The notes below the pieces were generated by a model. The model had not been told where the DNA came from, did no database searches, and worked only from the letters and a program-made list of their open reading frames with translations. From contig JAHQRK010000012.1 in the NCBI GenBank assembly GCA_019828595.1, positions 310,001-374,000 of the forward strand: 64,000 nt of DNA, in the 5' to 3' direction. This stretch comes from Aphanomyces cochlioides (lineage: Eukaryota; Oomycota; Saprolegniomycetes; Saprolegniales; Verrucalvaceae). Of the stretch, positions 41,023-50,705 are shown in pieces; the first letter of the stretch is position 1, and each line of letters begins with the position of its first letter. A program made the position numbers and the translations under genes.

Positions 41023-43117
41023 CTCCCTCCGTCCCACAAAAATAGAGCGAGTTTCGGGAGGGTTTACATGACAAACTATAATATTTCTTCAAAACCATCA
41101 AACGAAAAAATCACCCATCCTTGCTCGTAAATCCACGATCTGATTGGATAATCGAACAAAGCGCGCCCAAAGCTTCTGATTGATGCGAGCAAAGCGGGAA
41201 AACGTTCATCAACACCGATGAAATGGCCAGTCAAAAAGTTGATACAAAACTTAATATAAAACATTCACTCTTTCACTTTAGTGACAAACATTTCTATGTA
41301 TCGACACCATTGACGATGGGAACAGGAAGGCGAGACCTAACGAATGAAGAGCGCGATGCAATCCTGAGGGAAGTTCTTCTGGAAAGCAAAAATGGCTACA
41401 TGGCAAGGCTTCCAAAAGGATTTAGCCAGGTATTGGCATCGAAATATGGCTGCCATCAAAGCACAATTCGAAAAGTTTTGGCTCGAGCAAAACAGCAAGG
41501 CGTTGCTGATGGCAACATGAGAGTGTCAGTGTCAAACATGAAGCGTGGTCGTGTGGGACGTAAGAAAGCCTTCACAGCTGAGCAGGTTAAGGAAAAGATA
41601 TTGCGTGTACCTATTGCTGAGCGAACAAACCTAAGGCTAATCGCGGAGAAGACAGGTAAATCGGTTGATTTGAGTCTCTCAAGTTATGTTAGGAATAAGC
41701 CGCGGTTCACTTCATCGCTATCTAAAGCAAGGAATCTTTAGAGCTCACACCAACGCGATAAAGCCCAGCCTGACAGAAGCAAACAAGTATATGCGTATGC
41801 AGTTTGCCTTGCGGTTTGTAAAATCCAACTTCGAGCTACGCGATATGCATGAGTACGTCCATTTAGACGAAAAATGGTTCTACCTGACAAGGGAGACGAA
41901 AACCTACTATCTTGTACCGGGGGAAAGGGAGCCAGAGCGTAGGTGTAAGAGCAAACGGTTCATCACAAAGGTGATGTTCTTGAGTGCGGTAGCGCGGCCA
42001 AGATATATTGAAGACTTTGGTCAATGGTGGGATGGAAAGATCGGGACCTGGCCGTTTGTGCAAGAAGAACCAGCGAAGCGAAGTAGTGCCAATCGACCTG
42101 CCGGCTCCATCGAACTGAAAACTCTCAGTGTCACAAAAGAACTTTACCGCTCGTACCTCATTGACAAAGTCCTCCCATCAATCGTGACCAAGTGGCCAAC
42201 ACGCGAGCGCACAGTTCTCTTGCAACATGACAATGCCCGCTCTCATGTCTCCATCAATGATGCTGAATTGACGAGGGTCTTCAATGCCTACAAGACAAGT
42301 GGTTGGAACTTCTCCCTGGCGCCGCAGCCCCCAAACTCACCCGATACCAACATCCTAGACCTTGGTTTCTTCGCCGCGCTGCAGTCGCTCCAGCATCGGA
42401 AGCGAGCACACTCAATTCAAGGACTGATCGACAACGTCTTGTGCGCTTATGATGAATACCCATATGAGAGACTGAATCACACGTTCATTACTTTACAAAG
42501 CTGCCTACTGGAAACGATGAAGTGTTTCGGCGACAACACGTACAAGATACCCCACCTTTCGAAAGAAATGCAATCTCGACTTGGCCGCCTCCCGACAAGC
42601 CTAATGGTCCCTGCAGAGGTGTTCCGAGCTGCCACTGCAAAGCTGTGCGATGCCGACTGCGAGAAACTGGAGCAGGAACTAGCAAATGAGGTGAGCGAGG
42701 CGCGAATCGTCGACGAATTGGCCAACCTTCTTGAAGAAATCGCCTTGAATGATGAGTCCAGTGAAGACATGATGTCCGCCTTGGCTGAATCTGGAGTAGA
42801 TGTCATTTGCATGAATGAATAGAAGTATACTTACCGATCGTGGCACTTGTAGATAGTGTGAAGAGTTGTGTGGCGCTGCAGGAGGGTTCTCGAGGTAAAC
42901 CCCCCTCCTGAATCGTTTGGCGCTGTCAGAATTGGCCCCAGATGAGTTTCGGTTGTATTTGCGACACATATTTTGAGCAATATTATTGGCTAGATGTAAC
43001 GTTACAACCTTTTAAAGCTTATCAACAATTATAAAGTTTCGTGGTCAGCGGTATTTTTATTCAAAGGAGGGGTTCGCCAATTTTCTGATTCGCTCTATTT
43101 TTGTGGGACGGAGGGAG
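41023..43117 (+). mobile_element. Mariner-like element with Stowaway-type ends, TA target site
   Basis: Terminal inverted repeats of 28 bp (41023-41050 and 43090-43117) begin CTCCCTCCGTCCCAC, the plant Stowaway/MLE end. TA flanks both sides (41021-41022 and 43118-43119). It encodes a plant-type mariner transposase. Length 2,095 bp. Confidence 0.93.
41316..42822 (+). CDS. Mariner-like transposase (plant MLE / Lemi1 type), one break or tiny intron
   Basis: The first frame from 41316 reads MGTGRRDLTNEERDAILREV with a helix-turn-helix N-terminus, up to LIAEKTG near 41660. The second frame (from about 41686) begins MLGISRGSLHRYLKQGIFR and carries the catalytic region: first Asp in VHLDEKWFYL, second in LLQHDNARSH, third in PPNSPDTNILDLGFF. 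The frames can be joined either by a frameshift or by removal of a 28-nt GTAAAT...CTCAAG segment (about 41656-41683), which restores a natural helix-turn-helix. A 28-nt intron would be shorter than any other here. If it is spliced, the enzyme is complete. Confidence 0.85.
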
Positions 43118-43594
43118 TATGGTTGAAAGATTTCAGGATTTATCGATGAGTTGCACCTATTCCCTCTTGATTGGACAGAAATCAGCCTATCATGATGCTC
43201 AACCGAGAAAAAGTTTTGGCATCTGCGTCGATCCCTTTGAAATGGAGCTACGTGCGGTCGATGTCGTCGGTGTTTCTTGGCGACTTCGTTTAGCCATGAG
43301 GTCAAAGGCAACGAACGAGAACTGGCTGGTGGAGTGAACACACCATCACGATGGAATATCAGTCTATTTCAACCAATGAAACGCTAGAATGTAGAAGTGA
43401 AGCATCTTCCAATTTATCGTTGACTTGCACTTAACATATGACAATTTGATGACATTTTCGTAGGTGCAGAAGTACGACAAATACGGTAGAACTCACAGAT
43501 GAGACGACGGATGTGCATGTTCTGAGCCAGAGAACGGAACGAAGAACCGTTCAACAGCCAACAATGGAGTTGGCAGCTTGATTCGAACGTTAAG

Positions 43595-45076
43595 GTGGTC
43601 TCAACTCAAAATAGAATCCAAGATGGAGCCCCTGCCCAAGATCGCACAATTCAATTACGAAGCATGATGACAAAGACATCGGTCCTCGGCATAACCAAGC
43701 AACCCTCAATGAAGACAACCGCGCCAAGCAAACGCGTGATCGACCTCGACACCCTCGCGACGCCACTCAAAGCTCTAGCTCTCTCTGACGTCGAACCTGT
43801 CGTTCCTCCAAATGCCGTCAAGTCCGATATGAACGTCCATGAGTTGCAGAGCATCCCCGAGAATGTGAATTGGCTGGACGACGCACTCCCGTACGTGCCG
43901 ATCTACCGTGAACTTGGCGCGCTATGTACATCGTCCGTCTATTACACCGTCACGGAATCATGCCATTCGGCGCTGGAACATGCAACTGGTCAACTGCACG
44001 ACATGTTCTTCCAAGCAACTCAATATGTTCTTGAACATGAAGCTGAAGTCGGCGGCTATTTTCACATCCCGACAGTGCTTTGGCCATTAATTCGACGATC
44101 GTGGGCCCGCAGCAAGCACGACATTGTCTCTGCCCGCTTCGACTTTGCCTTGACCGATGATGGTATCAAAGTTTACGAATACAACGCAGACTCTGCATCA
44201 TGTTTGCTCGAATGTGGCTACATCCAAGACGCTTGGAGCACCGCCGCTGAGATCGCATCGGTTGGTCGGAGCTCAAGTGCTACGCTGTTCGCTCAACTAG
44301 TCCAAACTTGGAAACTGCTTAAGATTGACGGACCTCTTCATATCATGTGCGACCGCGACATCGAAGAGCGGTATCACGCGACGTACATGCAAGCCGCAGC
44401 TGAAGCCGCTGGTATTCCATGCGTCTTTGTCGTTGGCATTGATAGCATTTCATGGAGTGCTGATCGTTCATATCTTCAAGACACATCGGGAACGCGAATT
44501 GCTAATGTTTGGAAGACTTGGTGTTGGCGTACGGTGATGAACCAAGTGGAAGCTCGTGAAGCCAGCAAGGCGTCAAATTCTTCGCCACCACCACTTCAGC
44601 TCATGGACATCTTGTTGCACGAATCGATACGTGTGTTTGAGCCTCTGTGGACGCTTCTCGCTGGTTCAAAAGCCATTTTGCCCATTCTTTCGCAATTGTT
44701 TCCCAGCAATCCTTATTTACTGAAGTCTTCATTCGATGAAGCTGATGTCGCAAAGTATACGCGTGGATACGTTGCCAAGCCTGTCATGGGACGCACGGGA
44801 AGCAACATTTCGCTCTTCTCGCCAGACAAAAAGCTCATCAAAGAAACGGGTGGGCGATGGGCCAACGACACCATTGTCTACCAGGAGCTTGCAATGCTGC
44901 CACAGTTTCGGGATATGTACGTCCAAGTTAATACATGGGCTATCCATGGCAAGTTTGGTGGCACAGTGCTTCGTCAGGACGCCAGTAGTATCATTGGACT
45001 CAATTCCGACATTCCGCCTCTCCGCGTGGTACCCAATCATGCACCTGACGATGATGAGGAATCGTTCACAATCTAG
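43595..45076 (+). CDS. Glutathionylspermidine synthase-like ATP-grasp enzyme
   Basis: Intronless, 493 aa. Residues 1-80 are variable and several downstream Met codons could be the true start (for example MNVHELQSIPENVNWLDDAL). The rest matches the GSP_synth fold: ARFDFALTDDGIKVYEYNAD, SASCLLECGYIQDAW, RVFEPLWTLLAGSKAILPIL, LFPSNPYLLKSSFD, GYVAKPVMGRTGSNISLF, ETGGRWANDTIVYQELAMLP. The amidase half found in bacterial and trypanosomatid bifunctional enzymes is absent. The family ligates glutathione or peptides to amines using ATP; the true substrate here is unknown. The missing introns and bacterial-type architecture suggest possible lateral origin (inference). It lies downstream of the transposon cluster. 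Confidence 0.88.
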   Translation: MVSTQNRIQDGAPAQDRTIQLRSMMTKTSVLGITKQPSMKTTAPSKRVIDLDTLATPLKALALSDVEPVVPPNAVKSDMNVHELQSIPENVNWLDDALPYVPIYRELGALCTSSVYYTVTESCHSALEHATGQLHDMFFQATQYVLEHEAEVGGYFHIPTVLWPLIRRSWARSKHDIVSARFDFALTDDGIKVYEYNADSASCLLECGYIQDAWSTAAEIASVGRSSSATLFAQLVQTWKLLKIDGPLHIMCDRDIEERYHATYMQAAAEAAGIPCVFVVGIDSISWSADRSYLQDTSGTRIANVWKTWCWRTVMNQVEAREASKASNSSPPPLQLMDILLHESIRVFEPLWTLLAGSKAILPILSQLFPSNPYLLKSSFDEADVAKYTRGYVAKPVMGRTGSNISLFSPDKKLIKETGGRWANDTIVYQELAMLPQFRDMYVQVNTWAIHGKFGGTVLRQDASSIIGLNSDIPPLRVVPNHAPDDDEESFTI

Positions 45077-45104
45077 AGAAAAGAGCGTTCTCATTAAATC
45101 ATAC

Positions 45105-46082
45105 TTAACCATTTTGGGGTGTTTCATCCTCTCCCTCTCCTACTGCGTCTTCATCTTCCTCCTCTTCCTCATCGTCTTCGTCGCCATCAGCATCTTCTAC
45201 CCCTTCCTTAGCGTCGAAGTGACCATCGGAGGCAGGATCAATCGCAGGGTTCTCTTCAGTGTCTTCGTCATTGTTTTGATAGAGGCGATCTCGCTCAGCC
45301 TTAGCTTTCTCCTCCGCGGCTCGCTTTTCATTCTCACTTCGTGCAGCTTCAGCCGCAGCCGCTTGTGCTTTTTCCTCTTCCTCAATTTTCTTGCGCTTGA
45401 ATTCGTCAGCCGCCTTTTGCTTCTCTAGTTTGACGTGCTCGGATGCTAACCAATGCATGCGCATTTCCTTGATGGCAAAACAAAGAAAGAAGACGAACAG
45501 GAGCCAAAACATCGTCACTTGATATTGAGAAAAGACAAACAGAGCCGGAGCCGTTTGTAGACATGAGTTGAGTCCACTCGATGTCGCAGTCGCAGCTTGT
45601 AAAGATCCATAAACACCCCACCTGTGAACAATCGTGAAATAACGTCGGCTGCACAATATACCACAAGATGCAGATAATACCATAGATGGCGTAGAATATC
45701 CTGAGCGTCTTGAGCTTTTTGATCGGTCGCGGGCCAATCCAGCAGTACGCATAAAATAAGATGAGGATGTAACTCAGCCCCACGGCTCCCTGCATAAACG
45801 CTGCAAATTCTATGGTGAGATCGAGATCACTGAGTGATGCGTACTCTTGAGGTGTGCATTGCACGAGTCGGGGGAAGCATTGATGATCACTCCACCGAAG
45901 ACAACGGTCGTCAATGCGACGCAGACAGGACCAAGGGGAAACAGAAGCAGAATGGGAGCCCAATACATGTTCTTCTCATCTGCATCAGCCTTCACTTTCT
46001 CAAGCTTTTCCTCTTCAGGGGTTAGTTTCTTGGTCTTCTTCTTTGGCTTGACTTCGTCTGCTTCGTCGTCGAGAATGTACAT
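45105..46082 (-). CDS. Multi-span membrane protein with acidic C-terminal coiled coil (3 exons)
   Basis: Exons 46082-45865, 45829-45663 and 45622-45105 join in phase to 300 aa (introns 35 and 40 nt). MYILDDEADEVKPKKKTKKL starts a charged cytosolic N-terminus. Spans follow at APILLLFPLGPVCVALTTVV, FMQGAVGLSYILILFYAYCW, LRIFYAIYGIICILW and VTMFWLLFVFFLCFAIKEM. The C-terminal 110 residues are a charged helix (KKIEEEEKAQAAAAEAARSE) ending in an acidic tail. No family is recognised. Convergent with the synthase gene, 28 bp apart. Confidence 0.72.
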
Positions 46083-46838
46083 TTTGGCGCGCAAGTTCGA
46101 AACTGATCCAAATCCAGAACGTTTCAACTACGTCTTTTTTAAATAACGTCAAGGTTCAAATGAATTCTGATAGGTTAAACATGCGGAACTATTTGATTGG
46201 CTATTTTGTAATCGAAATATCAAAACTCCCAAAATTTGATACATGATCACATCAAACCCAACGGACTCGTTTGTTGCAAGTTCGTTGCAAGATATCGCGT
46301 CACCTCTTGGAAGAGGTCGAGTGAAGATCAACCTTGCATACTAAAATGTAAAGTTCAAGTATACTGAGTCGCTCTAAACGCAGCTTATGCTCCTGCTTGC
46401 ATGAGCGGCATAATTGTAGGATGACACTGTGACAGCACATCGGCAGCCCCGTTCAAACAGAATATAGTTTTGTCAAACATTTTATGCTTCTTCCGCAGTC
46501 TCAACATCCCATATGAGACGTCCGTGTGATGTTTTAAGCTGCACATTTCTCGTTTTTCAAGGACTCATTGTCAACTTGAGCAATCGGATCGAATGAAGTG
46601 GAAGCTTTATGTGATGGAAAGGAGCAGTCACCAGTGTATTTTGACACTGATATTCACTAAGACCACGAGGTATCTCACTCTTTTCTTTGCACACTCACAG
46701 TCATAATAAAGACACTCACAGTATATAACCTGTAACTTTTGATATTCTCATTGAACACCTGATATTTATATTCTCAATATGATAAAAAACCTACCAACAG
46801 AATTTGAAACGTCAAAAGGAGAAAGTGCATTTTGCAGA
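46083..46838. promoter_or_regulatory. Divergent intergenic region, no gene seen
   Basis: About 755 bp between two divergent starts. No ORF with domain character and no TATCCGGATA palindrome was seen. Confidence 0.4.
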
Positions 46839-47688
46839 ATGGGACAACAGATCTCAAGCGATGAATGCGGCATGGAACGACGCATTCGCACAGTCGCGGG
46901 ATCGTACTTGGATCTGGAAAAGCACGTATGTCAAGCGAATGAATGGTATGGTTTATGAGGCTGGTCACTCATTGCTATATTATTTGCAGGGCACGTCTTT
47001 GTCCAATTCCCAAGACGCTGCAATTGCGATTCCGCATTCTCTTGAACGAAGACGAATGGAGTCAAGAGTGCCTTCCATTCATATGGGAGTTGCACGACGT
47101 TGTACGTCCTACATAGTGCTTTCGTCAGTCAAACTTTACTCCAGGTCAAGATTGAAGCAAAAACGCTGCGCCGATATGACGAGGTTGTCCTCAGCATTCA
47201 TTCAGGTTCTCATTTCTCTCGTTCAGAGCACCATCACTGAACCAAGGCCACTGAGCGTGGATCAATTCTACCGCATCTACTGCTTTCTCTCCGACATTAA
47301 CGATTGCTCGGTCGCAGCAACACAGTCTATCATGTATCACTTTCCTCCTGGGCTGTGAACTCATCTTCCCCTAGAGCCGACACACATAATGATGACGCGG
47401 AGTGCCAAATCTGCATGGATCAGATCAAGCAAGTTGTCTTGCCATGTACACATAGCTTTTGCCAGTCTTGTTTTCACACATGGTATGGACTTCAAAAAAG
47501 TGACGACTGAATGCTTGCCAAGGAATGCGCAAAACACAACCTGTCCAATCTGTCGACGCGATATCCCATGCGCTCTAGACGACGAAGTGTGGCAACTAAC
47601 GTCATGGGACCAGCAAGACCATGCTGCGCATGTAATTGATCTAGTCGCCCGTGTTTACGAAGTTTTTGACACGAAACAACACCTTTAA
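46839..47688 (+). CDS. RNF141: RING finger protein, RNF141-like, paralogue A (6 exons)
   Basis: Exons 46839-46945, 46990-47101, 47145-47183, 47227-47324, 47375-47482 and 47523-47688 join in phase to 209 aa; introns are 40-50 nt. The start MGQQIS is an N-myristoylation signal (Gly2, Ser6) and is the same start as animal RNF141. The middle part reads RLCPIPKTLQLRFRILLNED and LSVDQFYRIYCFLSDINDCS. The RING is CQICMDQIKQVVLPCTHSFC, QSCFHTWNAQNTTCPICRRD, a C3HC4 type. An E3 ubiquitin ligase anchored at membranes by the acyl chain is the likely role. It lies tail-to-tail with paralogue B, 9 bp apart. Confidence 0.87.
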
Positions 47689-47697
47689 CGTTAATTT

Positions 47698-48862
47698 TTA
47701 CAATCCAGACGAGTCAAACGTGAGCGTGGGGAAGTGCATCCGACATTCTTCAAGCGCAAGTTCTTGATCTTCACCACCAGCGAGCGCGAGGGCAAAGATG
47801 TAATCTGGATGGAGTTCATCATTGGCATCAACGGCAAGGGGTCCATCTTGTGGTTGTTGTTCGAGGAGTTGATGTTGAATCGTTTCCATGCGCCAAACAG
47901 TGTACTTGACATGGGATTCGTGCACATACTGCTCGGTAAACCTGCTTACGGCTTGCTTGTCGAGGAACTCATAAATACGAGAGACCAAGTCTTGCGCATA
48001 CGACGTAATGTTGCTGATGCCTCGAGACGATGACAGATGCCATAGTTCTTCTCCTTCCGCACATTGCAAGCGACTCCGACAGATCGGGCACGTTTGATTC
48101 TGTGCACTCCTACGAAAGGAGTGAGCTCCTGCATCATGTTGTTGTCATACCATGTCTGGAAACATTTCAAGCAAAAACTGTGCGTACATGACAACACTAC
48201 TTCCTTTTCCTTGTCCATACATATTTGGCATTCGCGGTCGTCAAAGTCCTTATCCTTCTCACTAAATAGACCAGGAATGTCAAGACTATGGGAAGCTCGG
48301 GGTCATATACCTGCTGAAGAGTGGATTCAACGCGACGGAATGCATTGCGCAGTCGTTGATGTCTGATAGAAAGCAATAAATATAGTAAAATTGAGAGAGG
48401 GTCAAGCACTTGGCGGCGCCAATAGTGCTGTTCTACTCAGGGGTCAGGCATATAAGAATCGATCAAGAGATGCTATTGCGCACCGCTATATAAGTGTCCG
48501 ATTCGTCTGCCATGGCATGTCGTCGTCGAAACTTTCGTACTTCAATCATCACCTACATGGAGAATGTCATGTCCGTGCCGAACAGCGACGGCGATACGTA
48601 CATTGCCTTCGAGTTTCCACATGAACGGTATTAACTCGGGTGCAATCCGTTCGTTCAATACAATTCGGAAGCGGAGTTGACATGTCTTGGGCGTCGGACA
48701 CAACTTGGCCCTACATCGACGGCATGAGATCCAAGATATCCAGCATCCAAGCTACCATTCATTCGCTTGATCTACATGGTTGCCGAGATCCACATACGAT
48801 CCCATACACGCCGAAGCGCGATCTTGCATTCTACTTTCTTCTGTCGAAGCGCGCTGTCCCAT
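47698..48862 (-). CDS. RING finger protein, RNF141-like, paralogue B with extra C-terminal tail
   Basis: Start MGQRAS (48862) again has Gly2/Ser6 for myristoylation. Exon 1 (48862-48756) has the same 107-nt length as in paralogue A. Exon 2 gives LCPTPKTCQLRFRIVLNERI, exon 4 LSQFYYIYCFLSDINDC. The RING CQICMDKEKEVVLSCTHSFC, LKCFQTWSAQNQTCPICRSR uses the same intron position inside the ring. A tail of roughly 75 residues not present in A follows (KYTVWRMETIQHQLLEQQPQ; DYIFALALAGGEDQELALEE). The third intron is probably longer (about 75 nt) than in A. Conserved intron positions show recent or constrained inverted duplication. Confidence 0.8.
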
Positions 48863-49270
48863 CTTTCCGTCGTTTCTCGCGCACGCGACGCTCTCGTCTT
48901 GGAGAAAGAAATCTCAATGCTCGCACTCAGTTCTATTTGACGAGTGCATATTTTTTTACCTTGAAACCGACCCTCCATATATTTTCCGTACATTTTTATT
49001 CTTTTCAGATTGTTCTCGCTCTTCTCCCCGTTAGAAACTTCCCGAACGAATCACAGACACCCTTTGAAGATCGTCAAGTTTAAAAGCTGTCCAATCACGT
49101 TTTATTCTCCATATGGATAATCGAAAAAGGCCATGCACACACATCTTGCCTTTCTCTCGTCTGTCTTGTTGGACGCCGCTGAGTCGACGTCGACGTACAA
49201 AGCCGTCAGATTGGGTGTCGCTCTTTTGTGTTGGGCGCGGGTGTGTGATAGAGACCCTGCACGAGCCGAG
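48863..49270. other. Intergenic, no gene seen
   Basis: Short ORFs only; it should carry the promoter of RNF141 paralogue B and of the small gene downstream. Confidence 0.4.
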
Positions 49271-49526
49271 ATGGAAATGCGCGATCGTTTGAACAACAGG
49301 TTGGCGTTTCGCGTGTGTAACTGGAAGAATTCTCAGTTGTACTTCACAGTGGCACGACCATAAGAATCAATACGCCACCCGTGCAAACCGTCTCGCTTAT
49401 CACAGCAGTGGTCCTTTCTACTCAAACGCAAGCAGTCGAACCGGGTTCAAGCAAAGCTACCCGAGAACAAGTCGAGCCATGGACGCTGACCACACAAGAC
49501 GTCAAATGGGACCTAAATTTCAATGA
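49271..49526 (+). CDS. Small protein, 72 aa, unrecognised (2 exons)
   Basis: Exons 49271-49312 and 49350-49526 join across a 37-nt intron with a GTGTGT donor: MEMRDRLNNRLAFR then WHDHKNQYATRANRLAYHSS, GPFYSNASSRTGFKQSYPRT, ending DHTRRQMGPKFQ. The composition is natural (basic, aromatic, no low complexity), but I recognise no family. The frame also stays open upstream to 49133, so a longer N-terminus is possible. Another frame is open across exon 2, which lowers certainty. Confidence 0.4.
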
Positions 49527-49996
49527 CAAAGACTCTTTCATTGGTTAATATTAAATCAATTCCGCCAATCAAATTTACAAATCATTCGAAAAATGTGATT
49601 TAAAGCGTTTTCATTGGATAATTCATAGCTACCAAATAGTACGTAGTACATGGAAAGCGACAATGATATGGACATTTTAATTGGCTGGAATCTCTAAAAA
49701 TGACCAATCAACAGGCGAATTGGGAAAAAAAGTTCGATTTAGTGAACTTTGGTTGGCTAAAAATAATGTGTTGGACATTTCGATGAAGAAGAAAAATTTG
49801 GGATCTTTTTTACTCTACCGATCAGATCTAGACATCAGGTCGACAATCTCATCAAGTTTCTTCCTGAGCTGCCATATGAAGAGACGCGACGACGACAAAG
49901 ACTACAGCACCACACCGTGTTGTTCAAGGAAAGTGGTCTGCACCATGTGGAGGAAACCGTGTCGTTTCACGTGAAGCCGTTTCGTGTGGTGCGGTC
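49527..49996. other. Gap with a possible unassigned exon
   Basis: At about 49787-49993 one plus frame reads FDEEEKFGIFFTLPIRSRHQ, VDNLIKFLPELPYEETRRRQ and LLFKESGLHHVEETVSFHVK-like sequence, which looks protein-like but has no ATG and no clean splice to the WW gene. It may be an upstream exon of that gene or a separate small gene. Confidence 0.35.
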
Positions 49997-50690
49997 ATGA
50001 TGGCCCAAGGACCGACCAAGGAAGATGAGGTCAAGTGCACAGAATATACCTCCTCGTCCGCAGCAGGCGCAGCAAAAAGAGACGACGAACCGTTCGAGTT
50101 TGAAGGCGAGCAGTTCTGGGACGCAAGTAGCGACGCCACGTCATCCCCAGCTGCAATCGAATACTGGGGCATTGCCTATGACAACGATCAAGTGTATTAT
50201 TTTCAATACGACACGACGAAGACACAATGGGAACCTCCGTCATCCATGAGTACTGCCCACGTCTTCTTTCATCGTGTTACTTATTGACGGCGTAGTCTAC
50301 AGCGATACAAACGAAGTCTTGCTCTGGGACCCTACGGAGCAGTGGTTCTACCTCTATGAACCCAAGGTAAACCAATCCACACAATGTTCAACTGACTTTG
50401 GTCGGTGTAGTCGAGGTCAAGTAGATGGTTTGATCATTTCGACATGCCTAACTCCCTCGTTAACAACACGAGGCCAGAAGACACTATCAGTCAAGGTAGA
50501 GCCGACAACTTTCAAGTCATCTTATGATGCTTTAGCAACAACTGAGGAGCTCGAGCATAATGACGAATCAACCATTGACACCATGCCACTGACTTCCTCT
50601 TCCTTTCTTACAGAGGACTCCCCACAGCAGCCAAGGTCTGACGGGACCAGTGGCAGTAGCAATGGCGGCGGTAGTGATCATGAATCGTAA
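49997..50690 (+). CDS. WW domain protein (4 exons)
   Basis: Exons 49997-50249, 50296-50366, 50411-50495 and 50536-50690 join in phase to 187 aa (introns 40-46 nt). The WW domain at about residues 56-82 reads YWGIAYDNDQVYYFQYDTTK then TQWEPP, with both Trp and the final Pro. A second, degenerate WW-like stretch follows (LLWDPTEQWFYLYEP). The C-terminus is Ser/Gly/acid-rich. WW domains bind Pro-rich ligands, often in splicing or ubiquitin pathways; no partner is visible. A longer N-terminus from an upstream exon is possible. Convergent with PP2C at 15 bp. Confidence 0.75.
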
Positions 50691-50705
50691 AGACACTTTT
50701 TGATA

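Larger units (their letters stand above)
40949..43490. repeat. 32-bp inverted repeat pair enclosing the mariner element
   Basis: TCTACCGTATTTG...CACCTACG at 40949-40980 is complementary to 43459-43490 with one mismatch. Removing the mariner element (41023-43117) leaves about 450 bp between them, the size of a MITE. No clear target-site duplication was found. A motif close to ATCGTTGAGTTGCACCTAAC occurs three times in direct orientation inside (about 40988, 43140 and 43420). Confidence 0.65.

Noticed and set aside
49425..49450. tRNA-like T-arm string (GTCGAACCGGGTTC)
   Set aside because: No matching acceptor, D or anticodon stems on either strand.
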